Assembly: GCA_013339765.2 (NCBI GenBank) | Contig: CM023450.1 | Span: 103,150,344-103,214,343, forward strand | Direction of reading: 5' to 3' | Length of the DNA: 64,000 nt | Origin: Haemaphysalis longicornis | Lineage: Eukaryota; Arthropoda; Arachnida; Ixodida; Ixodidae | Shown here: positions 1-12,047 of the stretch, piece by piece | Numbering within the stretch: position 1 is the stretch's first letter | Layout of the letters: each line of letters starts with the position of its first letter | Notes under the pieces: model-generated | Database searches by the model: none | Told to the model about the DNA's origin: nothing | What the model saw: the letters and a program-made list of their open reading frames with translations, nothing else | Made by a program: the position numbers and the translations under genes

Positions 1-2764
1 AAAGGTTAAAAGTCAAAGCTGCTGCGATCAAAAGTCCTAACTGCATGCGAGCCGGTCAAAGCCCAAACCATCCGCGAGTCGAAGTGGAAACTCCTACGAT
101 AACCAATTAAATCTCTTACCAGAAGGCTTCGCGTTCAACCATCGTCGCGCTAGAATGAGACGTGATGATCTTTTTAAATTCCTAAGCTTACGAAGGATCG
201 TTTGTCTTCGAGCAAAAGCAAAACAGTTTTTAAAGATATGATCTTTCACTCCTTCAACAGAACCTGCAGTTGTACAGATATTACACGCACTGTGTCAGCG
301 CTTTGGCCAACTCTTGTTAAGCGCTGCAGAGCTACAAATGGTATGAAAGTGCGATGAAGGCATTATTAACACAAGTGCTGTTGCCATCGGTAGTTTTACG
401 CGTCTTCTTGGTCAAAATAGCCTGTATACCTCTTGTCACAAGGCCAACGTCAAGACCTTTACTGATTTTTTTTAAAACGGCTGAGCCAAAATGCTGCAGG
501 AGTAGGCTTTTCAAAGGTGCAAAATCGTGAACTGAGAATGGCCAAAATGCAGCCTGCTACTTTCGCACTAACCGTGAAGCCAAAATTAATACGTACCTTC
601 CTCGTTCTCTTCACGCCTTCTCCATTTCATCCAAAAAAAGGCGCCTCGCAGTTTTCAAACCATGAATCACCGGAGCGAAAACGAAAAGTTCGTGTTTCAC
701 TTCTTGCTCAGTTCTTGTCGCGCCATGGGATTAAGGTTTGCCTCAAGGAACGTACGTATATACCCTCGGCAAACAAGAATTCTCGAATTCCCCCGATGCA
801 GTGTTGTTTTTTCAACAGCTCACAATTACGGCAGCGCGCGTTTCTCAAATTGGATTTGCGAGAGAAAAAAATACGCGAAATGGAAAAGGCGGCACCGGAA
901 CTGAGACCGTAGTCGCTTAATGGATAACACGGAAAGGACAAGCTCCCGGGGGTTTGTTTGCGAAATATTGATGACTTGTTTGTCCCACTGCCGGGCAGAG
1001 ACGGCGCTATACGGGAGAAAGCTGCGCAGCACGCACAAAAAGTGAAACCCGAAAAGCTACAAGCGAGCCGATACTGAAATTCAAAGGCCGGCCTATTCTC
1101 AGTGATTTCTCTGGAGGCAACCTTCGTTTCGTGTGCTCGAAAAAAAAAAAAAAACATCTATACGTGTGTAAGAAAAATAAAAGGACGCTCCGACGGGGCG
1201 AGCCAAAGTAAAAGGAAAGCTTGATGCCCGAGTGAGGAGCCAAGTCAATCCAAAGAACGGTACTCCTGATCGGTACAAATTGTTTCCTCATTTCCGCCTG
1301 GAAAACAACACACCTCGTGGACTACGCTTTCTCTTCACTTCCGTATCTATTTGTGCGACATTTTTCTAACCTCTACGTGGACCTCCCTCCCTCTTTTCCG
1401 GCCTTTTCTTTCCCCCTTTCTCTGCTTCGCTCTTGGCGCTGCAGCCGAGCGGGTGATTTGTGACGCTTAAGAGTTGGGAACCAAAGGTCGGTAGAACTAA
1501 AGCCCCTGAAGTGCGTTGTTTTGCCCCCCCCCCCCCCCCCCCCCCAAAAAAAAGTGAGAAAAAAATGAAAAGAAAAAAAGTGAAGATGGGTGTACCGGAA
1601 CACGACGTTCGGGCAAGGTACCAGAATTTGTCGGAAGAAAAATGAGCGGACCCTTGGGGGCTACTAACGCCTCTTTGCATTATTAACGACGTAAGGAGAT
1701 GCCGGTGCGGCCTCAAATAACTAGCCGTATAAAAGGAGAAGCGGAACGCGGGGAAATTGTTTGCGCGGTGGTATACGCCAGCGCTAAGAGAGGCTGCAGG
1801 CGCTGCGGAATCGCTTTCTGATATGCGAACGCGGAAAAAAAAATAAATGTGGATGGTTTCGAGCGCACTTCTGAGCTGTGCAAGAGCTGATGGTAAGTTT
1901 CCTCGCGATTGCAGCGATTTGCTTGTTTTTTCACGTTTTCGCGGAGCCGCGTAATTAAAAAAGGGAAAAGCCTCGTAAATGCGCGTACCCATCATCTAAG
2001 TGAATTGTGCCCGTCCCGGTATCGTTGCTCCTTCGGGGGGCCTGTCCTTTGAGGGTTGATGCACCAAGAGGACGATTGTAACGACTCGCTTGGGCTTTAC
2101 GATGCAGAGAGATTAAAGAGTGATGTATTCGGAGCGGCAAACGCAGTTTTTTTATATTTTTCTCAGGTGACGCCCGGACACTAACACGAAGAAGTTATAT
2201 CGTTGGGACGAAGGATGAACGGATGATACAGCACGCTATTGCAATTAATAATTCAGTTCGTAAAGAGGCCATGAAGACAACGTACACCGTTGTTTTATTT
2301 GGAAGAACTCGAATTTGGTCATCCGCTAACTCCGTTTCAGGCCGGTGGGACGTTGTTTTCGCACACGAATAAAGATCACTAGTAACGACAATCTTTCCAA
2401 TTCTCAAGCTTCAATCCGATACGTTGGCCCCGGGGGGATAAAGTGGTCGTGCACCGTCCTCCTTGTTGGTAGAGGTAAACAAATATTTGTTATCCCTGAG
2501 TATTTCACGAATGCACCATGGCCCACCATGATCTCCCAACTAATTGATTTCTTGAGGTTAGGGTCACAGCTTGTCGCCTTTCAAGATCCAAATGGTACTC
2601 TTTTTTATGTCGCGTTTTGCAATGTTCCTGAAAATGGAAAAAAAAAAAAGTTATTTTTCTATGCTTCCAAGCTTTCAGTCCGTGCCACACCAGCTACCTG
2701 TGGAGAGTCTTCAGGAAACGGCTTTGGCTTTTAAGGAGAATTATTTCATGCCATAAAGGATATG
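1..2764. other. Unassigned sequence with homopolymer runs
   Basis: I see no gene or recognisable repeat here. Open frames up to about 209 codons exist on both strands, but they are low-complexity, overlap each other on opposite strands, and one long minus frame runs through a 22-base C run at 1524-1545 followed by eight A. None shows a domain I can name. A 15-base A run lies near 1140-1154. The stretch could contain introns or old repeats. Confidence 0.5.
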
Positions 2765-3085
2765 AAACTTTTTGCGTCCTAAGACTCCTTGGATGGGATA
2801 AGAGCAGCGGGTGGCCTGCCTGAAAAGTCCGGACCCTGGGACCCAGCGCATACTGGTGAAGAGGGCCTGGACTCCAGCCAAGGCCAGGGCATCCCGGACT
2901 AGCGACGCGCCCACTGGGCGTCCCTAGAACAGAAAACCGGCCCTTAACAGAGAACTTTGTTCAAACAGTGAACATTTGCTGAACTACCCTTTCCCCTACC
3001 TTTGTACCACCTACCTTTTTACCCCCCTCTCCCCAGGACATCCGGCCTCATTACTTCAATAAAGTAATTCTCTCTCTTTTAAATT
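2765..3085 (+). mobile_element. Probable 3' end of a non-LTR retrotransposon
   Basis: A GC-rich, partly open segment (2765-2950) is followed by a pyrimidine-rich trailer and then an AATAAAGT signal at about 3059 that runs directly into a CT-rich tail. The layout (C-terminal remnant, short trailer, AATAAAGT, CT tail) is the same as at 38300-38760 and 43690-43915, where I-clade protein can be read. The protein part here is too decayed to identify, so the assignment rests mainly on the tail. It could also be the 3' end of an ordinary transcript. Confidence 0.4.
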
Positions 3086-5276
3086 TTCCCTCTCAACATT
3101 TGTGTCGTTTTCAGCCATCATCTAAAGTCGTAAGCGCGGCACCGAGCTAGGCTGACCCCTTCCAGAGTGGTGGGATCACGAACCGCATTCCATTCCACCA
3201 CTATGCTGGGGAGTTCTAATTTGCCACAGAAGCATTCCTTCCTTTACTTCGGAAAGCAAACATTAAGCCAATTTCCCCTCCTGCAATAGCTAAGTAGAGC
3301 AATTTTGTTCCTCCTACTACTCAACGCAAGAGCTGTATCTATTCACTTACAGAAACAACATACATCTGACGTTACCAGAAGCGTCTGGATTGGTGGTGCG
3401 TTTTGCATGTATTTTTTGATAGTCGATGAATGGTACGTACTTGGCGACATAATTCGTGCAGAAATATCTCACGCGATCAAGCTTAAAGCGATCGCGTAAA
3501 AGAAAGAAGTACAACCGCCATTTTAATTCTCGAAGAGGAAGTGAGCCCTGCATTTGTAGTATCTGCATGGCCAGCGCGCTGTTTTGGCGCCTCTGGGGGA
3601 AGCTATGTTGCAATCCGTTTGTTTGCCTTCCTTGCAAAGCTTTCAGCGGGCTATTTTCTTCGCATATGTTCACACCTGCGCCATTAGACCTTTTTCGCTC
3701 ACTCGTCAACACGCCGCGCTTGCCTTCCCCACATCTGCACGCACTACTTCGCGAACAAGAAATAACTACTATAGGGATACAAATGTTACTTCCCCAATGA
3801 TAGTGATAGTACCAACTGCCCTCGCCAGTAATTTTGTCCTCGTTACACGAGAATTGCTGTCTTTTTCATATCGGGCTCATTGCATGTCTTGATTGCCCTG
3901 GAATTACTTGAACCGTCCCGTTCAATTACCGTCCCGTTAAATTACCGTCCCATTCAACACAGGGCGTCATTTATCACCCCCGCTCATTATCCGGAAACAA
4001 GCTAGCACATTTTTCTTCCCCCGTCTCTGAGGTATACGTGCTGTGCTATCTAAAGTAAATGCCATTAGCTCTCAATGGGCTCTTCCGGCGCTGACTGCAA
4101 CGGTTTTTTTTTGTTCACATGAAGCAAACAAATTGAATAGCGCAGAACTACTGGAATCCGCGGACGCAAAGTGCGGTGCTGCGGTTGTTGTTATGTGCGA
4201 TGGTTAGCACCTCGAAAGACTCCCTCGGGCGGCCTAACGTATAGAGCGACACAACTGTGTCGTGACAGTAACTGCGGTAAAATACATGTAGTCAGCAAGG
4301 GGTGCACGGTTGAGAGCTGTCAAAGCGCAAGTTTTTTTTCAGGGCCATATTCGCGTTGAATGTCGCCTGCTGGAGTCGCAGCAGTTCGAAATAGACGCGT
4401 AGTTATGGGCCACTTTTGGCAGCGGTTTGTTCGGTGTAGCATCGAGATCGCCAGAGGCACCACACCTGTAGGTGGGTGTGAATATTTCGGAACGCCAACC
4501 TGACGTTAACAATTGGTCTTTACGGCATAAACATGACTTACAGAAAATGGCTCTAACTACCAAAAGTATCTAATATTTCTCGTCATTGTACATCCACACG
4601 AAATGAATGGCCGTTTATCTGTTGGCTTCGCTGCGAATGTCGTTGAAAGATGATAGTCGTCTGCCACCTCTGCTATGTTATCCCTTCTCGGATCTCCGCT
4701 CCCTCTCCAAAAGCGTGAGGGGGCCGCTCACGCTTTTTGTCTTGTTTCTCGCTCCTGTCATTATGAATTCAACGCAGTTTTCTCCAGTGAAATTCAATTT
4801 TCCCGCCGCTTATCTGCTGGGCCACCATTTGTTGGGGCAGCACGCTTCTTTTTCTTTCTTTTTTGTTTCTTCTTCCCGGAACAGCACGGGAGGAAGTTAT
4901 GTTTTTTTGTGCTTGCTTTTATCTCGCATGTGCTGGGGCCGCTTTGGGCCATTTTTTAAGCAGTCTTGTCCCTGCTATCGTATAACAACCCAAAATATAT
5001 TCTTAACTAAAAGAACGCTGGGGTAGTCTACCGGTTAGGTACTTACAGCGGTACTAACGTTTAGGTACTAAGCTTTCTTAGCCCTTAGAAATAGGGACAT
5101 GTATGGCTTCGTCCAGCAGTTTTACTGGTATGGCGCGGTTCTGCCTGCATAAACTTCTGGACAAACTTTTATATCTTTGGTTGAATCGAGGTACAGAGAG
5201 GCAGGCAGACAGACAAAAGAAAACCATCGCGTTTAAATAGTTCAAAAACACTGTCTTCAACAGGAAGTTCCAGTCT
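3086..5276. other. Unassigned sequence
   Basis: No gene recognised. The only structure noted is a short tandem repeat at 3909-3956. Open frames of 60-139 codons have no recognisable domain and overlap in several frames. The frame at 4607-5026 is rich in Phe, Leu and Ser because the DNA is T-rich, not because of a visible membrane domain. Confidence 0.5.
3909..3956. repeat. Short tandem repeat, about 18-base unit, roughly 2.5 copies
   Basis: The unit reads approximately AATTACCGTCCCGTTCA and appears in succession with single-base changes. It is a minor local duplication with no sign of function. Confidence 0.7.
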
Positions 5277-5796
5277 TTGGCAGTAATTAATTACTTGCAA
5301 CGCGTTAACGGTAAGTAATTACTTTTTTCAGTAGCTTGGAACTGTAACTAGTTACTTTTTACACAGTAACTGTAACAGAAAATATCGTTACAGTTACTTA
5401 TTTTTTATAAAAAAAAATATCCAACAGCAACACTCCTTAAAGGCCGCCGTACAGTTTATGCTTTCAACTTTTTCGGAAATTCTTCTTTCCCATATCCTCT
5501 CCCCCACTTACCCTTCCCACAATACGGATACCCTCGCAGTTTACAAAAGGAATTCGCTAAACCATTATCATTTCTGCAGAAAAGCGAAATGATTTCGTAC
5601 GTTTTCCTTCGTTTTGAGTTAAGCGTAACCAAGAACAAACAAGCAAACAAAAAAAAACCTCCGTCGCATGCCCCCGCGCGAGGGACACGAGTAAATGCAG
5701 AGCATTGGGGGTGGTCACGTGGCGTAGGTTGTGGTAGTTGGCGGTGGTAGTTGTAGTTGTTGTTGACGTAGGGGTTGGGCAGTTGGGTGCGAGACG

Positions 5797-5844
5797 AGGA
5801 GAGAGAGAGAGACTTGAGTGAGAGAGAGAGAGAGAGAGAGAGAG
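5797..5844. repeat. (GA)n microsatellite
   Basis: Two GA runs are separated by the interruption CTTGAGT. Frames through it give meaningless Arg/Glu repeats. Confidence 0.9.
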
Positions 5845-6009
5845 TCGAGATACGTCAATTACGTAACGTTGTTATTTATTCCCTCGTTTGCACCCCCACC
5901 CTCTCCTGCTGGCAATCGGTTGGACCTTTATTATTATTCTTTCATTTCTTTTTCTTTTCTTGCTTATATCCCTCTCGGGAGGGCAGTGTGCCATCGTCGA
6001 AGTTCATAA

Positions 6010-6261
6010 GCGAGGGAAGCAACACCTTCAACCAGTACCGCGACGCGAGCCAACGTCAGCGTTGCAGTACCAGTTCAAGACATCGTGCCATCCTCTTCAT
6101 CGACGGCGGCAGAAGACAAGGCGGCGAGATGGCGCGCTGCCGACGCAGAACGCAAGCGTCTGAAGCGCGCTGCCGACGCCGAACTTCGTGCACGAGAAGC
6201 CGCGGCCAAACGTCAACGTCGGGCCGCGGATCCTTCGCTCGGGCAACGAGTATATTCGTAG
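6010..6261 (+). CDS. Arg/Ala-rich repeat ORF fragment, no start codon
   Basis: An open frame of 83 codons runs between TAA (6007-6009) and TAG (6259-6261) without an initial ATG. The second half is highly charged and periodic: RAADAERKRLKR, then AADAELRAREAAAKRQRR, then AADPSLGQR. This looks like the basic helical repeats of STPR-type (score-and-three-amino-acid repeat) proteins, which bind DNA in silkworm FMBP-1, but the period here is irregular and the assignment is a guess. A T-rich tract ending in AG at about 5987 could be a splice acceptor, in which case this is an exon; the in-frame stop at 6007 argues against using that acceptor. It lies inside the 5692-6453 element, so it may be transposon-borne. 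The longer frame 1 ORF over the same DNA has less protein-like composition. Confidence 0.35.
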   Translation, partial: AREATPSTSTATRANVSVAVPVQDIVPSSSSTAAEDKAARWRAADAERKRLKRAADAELRAREAAAKRQRRAADPSLGQRVYS

Positions 6262-6872
6262 CGCGCGCAGTAGAGGGAGAGGAGGTAGCACCTGCTGCGG
6301 CAACGCCTCCTTCAGCGCCGGAGCACGCGCATGCGCGCCCGCACCTGTTGTTGAGAGCAAGGAGGAGCGGGAGAGGGGCGCACGTGCTGGCTGGCTGCGG
6401 ACGCCGAGTTACGGACGCATAACACCGTGAGTTAAAGAAATGCTCTGCATTTAAAACTGGCAAATAGACCTACACCTAGGGGGAAGCAGGCCTACCCTTA
6501 TAGGGACGACCGGCCCATAATGATACCAATCGTGCAACAACAACAAAGTTGATGCAACGAAATCAGGCGATCATTTGTGTTGGGCTTGAGTGTGCTCCCT
6601 TTACGGTTGCCTTTGTCTAGGGTTTCACTACGTGCGATTTTTACCAACCATCCACATGCCTTCGCATGTTCCTATTGAATAACCTCTACAGTTTGGTTTT
6701 GTGATTTGTTACTTAGTTTTATACAGTAACGGAAAAGCAACGACGTTACTTTTTCGCAGTAACTGTAACAAGTTACTTTTGGAAGCTGTGTAACTGTAAC
6801 AAATTACTTTTTTTGGCTTAGGTAACTGTAACACTGTTACTTTTTACCGGTAACGTGCCCATGACTGTTACG

Positions 6873-7086
6873 AACCCAGCCGCAAACCTGGCTGCATATT
6901 CACAATCCATATCCCGTACGCGCCCACGCCCGCGAAGACTTCTAGAATGGCTTTCCGGGCCTAGGGTGTGCATATGGTGTAAGATACCCGACCAGAACTC
7001 CAGCCGAAGCAGCAGCCACAGCAGCTCCCTGAAAATCCGGAGAAGAGCCAAAAAAAGCTCCGTTATATTATAATTTTTCAGTGGGT
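6873..7086. other. Unassigned spacer
   Basis: Short stretch with a CAG/CAC-rich patch near 7005-7030; nothing recognised. Confidence 0.5.
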
Positions 7087-7096
7087 CAATGTAACC

Positions 7097-7344
7097 AACT
7101 GATTAATTGATTATGAGGTTTAACACGCCGACGCTACACAGGCTATGAGGCGCGCCGTAGTGGAGGGCTCGGGATTCAATTTTCGTCACGTGGGGCTCTT
7201 TACCATGCGCCGAAATCTCGTACGCATAGGCGTTTTCGGTTTTCGCCTCCATCTGAAAAGCGGCCTCCGCGGCCGGGAATCGAATCTGCCTCCTTGGGCT
7301 CAGCAGCCCAACGCCTCAGCCCAAGAGCCACCGCTGCGGGTGGG
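7097..7344 (-). mobile_element. Ruka-type tRNA-derived SINE
   Basis: Read on the minus strand, the element begins at about 7344 with a tRNA-like head containing an A-box-like GTGGCTCTTGGG and a B box GATTCGATTCC, the two internal RNA polymerase III promoter boxes. The body that follows has the blocks GAGGCGAAAACCGAAAACGC, GAGATTTCGGCGCA and TAAAGAGCCCCACGTG, then a short TAATCAATTAATC tail. The block order and content match the 52133-52375 copy and the tick SINE family described as Ruka. A 10-base target-site duplication, CAATGTAACC, lies at 7087-7096 and 7345-7354, which fixes both ends and shows insertion by retrotransposition. Confidence 0.88.
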
Positions 7345-7354
7345 CAATGTAACC

Positions 7355-8666
7355 GAATGTTATTACGTGTAACGGTTTCACGGCATTATTACCTTAAAAT
7401 CAGCCCGGCCAAAGAAAAATCCAGGACTCCGTCAAAACTGGCGTAAAATATACGAGCACTTGCTATAGCCGAGCCTTTACTGACTGAAAGAGCAGAGTCC
7501 GTGAGTGGAGCAAAGACAACGGGAGGAAGGTAGTTAAAAGTTAGACAAAGCTCTTGATTAGACAAGGAACCTCGATATCGACATGCGGACATGCTACTCG
7601 GCGGCTGAAGGGGGAAGGGTGAAAATAATACGTTCCGTAAATTAAAGGGCAGGAAAAAGGATAGGGAAAAAAATAAAAGCGGAGGGAAAAAATATGGACG
7701 TTCAGCTTGTGTGATTTGTGCGGCGAAGCAGTCTGCTAGTCTATAGTGTATCCTATTTTAAAATTTTGCTATTCTTATGTTTCAATCATATCAATGACGC
7801 CAACCTCATCCAGATAATCAAACAATGCCGCTGGTGATTTGCGTTCGGCCGATTGGAAGGGAGATGAACCAAGAAGTGCTTCTCATCCACCCTCCTCATA
7901 CTGATGAGGTTGCCCCTTCATGCGATAGCGAGAGTAGGAACCCGCCTTTCCCCAGACGCAGAAAAACGACGCGAAAATGTGCTCCCTTGCGTTTATCATG
8001 CGCTCCAGAGGACACTATACCTGGCTTCTTAAGAGTAGAAACCAATCATCTCTATTATGGAGGCAAAAATGCAGAGTTGTGTAACTTTGTCTTTCACATA
8101 TCACGATTCTTCAATGCGCGGAAAAAAAGATACGTTTCGGGATTGCAATTTTGGTTCGATTGATCGCTACGAAAAACGGTACTGCAGTGCCCGCGAGTAC
8201 TAAAGCATGCGGCCCACCTGAGGCGGTTTTATTCTAATGCATCTCCTGGCTCAGTCCAAGAATGATGCGAGTTATCAGCGAGCTCGACACCACCGCTTTT
8301 TTACAACGAGCGTAAATTGCGTCATATTATATGGGACAAAGACTTAACGACGTTGAAGCCAGTGCTCTGCTTTTCAGAAACACATTCCTTGTGTTGCCCG
8401 AAAAAGACCGCTGTTCAGTGTTGTCGAAACACGCCAACTGGCCCAACATGCGGGTGCCCTATGCCAATGAGAGAATCATTTAGCAGTACAGGATTAAAAC
8501 TGATGCCAAGTTAAAGCTAATCTAGCATAGAACGCAGCTGCCTTCAGGTAAAAAAAAATACAGCACTATTTCAAGAAGCACCACCGCAATCGTTTTTCTT
8601 CATTGTGATCAAACAGCATCCTGCCAAGAGCTGTAGAAAATACACATGCAGGCCAGATACGAGAGT
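7355..8666. other. Unassigned sequence
   Basis: Nothing recognised. The 112-codon plus frame at 7825-8163 has no domain I know, and no splice or promoter signals stand out. Confidence 0.5.
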
Positions 8667-10799
8667 TTATGATTCCGTGCTTTCTCTTGCGCACTGAAAA
8701 GCTTCCACAAATTCTGCTGTGTTAAGCATCAGCCCGGCAACTTCATCTCGCGCCTGAATTTGCCGTTCAGGATCATAGTAGCAGTAATAATAAAACACCA
8801 CGATCCTAAAGAATAACTGGCTGGAAGTGAACTGCCACTGTCCCCAATGATCAATTTCTTCGTGCCAGTGGGCGTACCCCCGAAGCCGCAGTCCGTGAAT
8901 GCATGTTTTTAGAGCCAGGAGAGGGTTATGTAGGAGACCTGCCATGCTGCCATTCCTTGTACGTTTGTCGGGGAGAGGAGGCGTTCAAAGGCTTCCTGGC
9001 CGGATGGTGTCCAGTCTTGTTTGTAGAGAGAGAACCACAACAAGTCCGCCATGGGAAACCCAAATATTGCCATTGGCGTTGCTTGCACTGTCCTGCCTAC
9101 TGTCGTCGATAGGTAAACGTGTGTGGGTACGGCAAGATAGCCAGTAGTAGCCACTAGGGTTGGGTACGTCATGGAACGAACCAAGGTGGCAGAGATTCCG
9201 GGAGGGGGCCGGTAGCGGTCTGCAGTGAGGCGCCACTGGCGGACGAGGAGGACGTTAAGGAAGAAGTTGTCAGGCACTAGGGACGGTAGTGGCAAGTCCA
9301 ATGGAAACACCTGGTGTGGCAGCAGCAGATGCATGCTGCTGAGTCTTTCGTTGGCTGTGCTAATGTCTTCCGCGTTGAGTGAACCCGCCAACTGTGCCTT
9401 GATAGCCGAAATGATAGTGTCGAAGGTGTTCAGTAGCAGGTCATTGTACTCCGTGGTGGCCGCAAACATGATGAGGTCGCTGAGTGCCCAGGCCGGTTCA
9501 AGCTTATACGTGTCTCGAGTGCAAAAGACGTATGATTGAGAAACTGTTGGCGGCAGCGACGCGTACTCCAGCAGCATAGACATTGCCGCCTCGGTAACGA
9601 TGGCAGCTGTGGTAATAGGCTGCAGACGTCTATGAAGTAATACGGCCAATCGGTCCTCAAGGTTCTTGAGGGGGCTGTGTATAAACGTTTTGGCGAGTCC
9701 CCTAGCTGTGTGGCGCTCGACCATATCGTTCCATAGCCTGGTTGACACTCCTGGAATCAGCGTTCCTAGGGCACCAATGTCGGTTGCGGAAATGCGCCCG
9801 TCATGTGACAATTCATTTAACGCTTTACCGAGTTCGGTTAGCTGGGCTGAAGTTATGTTAATATTCACTTCTGAAAGTTCGTGAATGACGTCCGACATAT
9901 GAGGGCCCAAAAAATGCACGGGTCCAATATTGATCGGTAATAAGCGTACTCGGCGAAGCAGCTACAAGAAGTGTTTCAGTTCCGTAACCTTGTGTACCTA
10001 GGTTCCTCAAAATTGGGATTCGAAGTAACCAGTAAGGAAATGTTCCGTAGCTGCCTTGGAAAATGACAAGGCTGCCGTGAAGCCCGTATGCCAGATTGAG
10101 CTTTACGATCATTGCGAACAACTGAAGAGGGCTCATCTCGGGAGACACGTATGTCATGCTTAGAACAGCGCGTATGGCCTGTTTTCCCAAGCTTTCTGGC
10201 TTCCACTGGGCGTTGAAACAAGACCTGTAGTAAAGAAACAGCAGCTTCCCAGGTTCTGTACGAAACAACCCCAGCAGAGCACCGGGTCGTTCTGTCCAAG
10301 ATGTTGAATTTCCTGACGGTGCTTGCTTGCTCATTCTTGAAGTTGTAGCAGTTGTACAGGAGAAAGTCCTTGCAGGGGTCCAGGCTGGTGTTTCCAGCCG
10401 TTCCAGATTCGGCGCAGCAGATTGATTTGTCTCTTGTCGGTTGTAAAGTGCTGTTTTGGAAAGTGTCGTCGGCATTCGGCGGAATCCCGAGCAGCAGTGC
10501 GATGAACAGTGCCAAGGCAGAGAGGACTTGGCATGCGATGATCACCAGGAAATCGTTGCTGAACGGAACCGAACGTTCAGGTCTGACCATCGGCATGCCA
10601 CTCTCCTCACGTTCTGTACTGGCGCGGCGAGGGGACTGATGGTGGTGGGGTTTTGTCTTGACTGGCATGCTTGAAGTATCTTGTGCTTCTTGTGATTGTT
10701 GAAGGTCGTTAACAGTGGCGTGGGGTCAGCGGAAGCAAGACAATTGCGGCGAGGCGTTCGCTGCTGAAGCTGAGACGATTTGTTCTTCGCCTTCTTCAT
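8667..10799 (-). pseudogene. Neprilysin-like M13 peptidase homologue, frameshifted and without zinc motif
   Basis: Type II membrane metallopeptidase homologue, readable in four frames on the minus strand. Segment 1 (start at 10668) has a basic cytoplasmic tail, a hydrophobic anchor (FLVIIACQVLSALALFIALL) and the family's N-terminal cysteine block NTSLDPCKDF. Segment 2 (to about 9930) carries LFLYYRSCFNAQW. Segment 3 (9919-8909) covers the long central domain. Segment 4 (8945-8667) holds the C-terminal LFFRIVVFYYYC and LNTAEFVEAFQC, matching the usual QLFF...WC and NMxEFxxAFxC blocks. Total is about 650-700 residues, near family length, with no intron. The place where HExxH should be, just before DWTPSGQEAFERL, reads FGFPMADLLW, and the second-motif region ahead of HGLRL lacks ENIAD. 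So even with frames repaired it could not bind zinc as M13 enzymes do. The shifts could be true decay or uncorrected read errors. Ticks have many M13 paralogues; this may be a retrocopy or a catalytically dead binder. Confidence 0.72.

Positions 10800-12047
<1,248 letters not shown>

Larger units (their letters stand above)
5692..6453. mobile_element. Element with 15-base inverted termini
   Basis: The sequence TAAATGCAGAGCATT at 5692-5706 is the exact reverse complement of 6439-6453. Each terminus is itself nearly palindromic (AATGC..AGCATT). Between them are a GA microsatellite, a T-rich tract and the Arg/Ala-rich ORF at 6010-6261. A single copy of the same motif occurs at 23389-23403, and a related motif bounds the 44946-45762 element. 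No transposase is present and the family is unknown to me. Confidence 0.45.
5277..6872. mobile_element. Putative DNA transposon bounded by GTAAC palindrome arrays
   Basis: Two clusters of a palindromic motif, roughly GTAACTGTAACnnGTTACTTTTT with variation, lie at about 5281-5405 and 6711-6868. Read inward from each end they share the order of an ACG-GTTA-type block, then GGTAA, then a TAATTAC or GTAAC block, so the ends are imperfect inverted repeats. The 1.3-kb interior holds a GA microsatellite, a smaller inverted-repeat element (5692-6453) and a basic repeat ORF. No transposase is visible, so it would be non-autonomous. I did not find a convincing target-site duplication, so the exact ends and superfamily are unknown. 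Confidence 0.45.

Noticed and set aside
1366..1995. 209-codon minus-strand ORF
   Set aside because: It passes through a 22-base C run and an A run, has a poly-Gly centre and no domain; a plus frame covers the same DNA.
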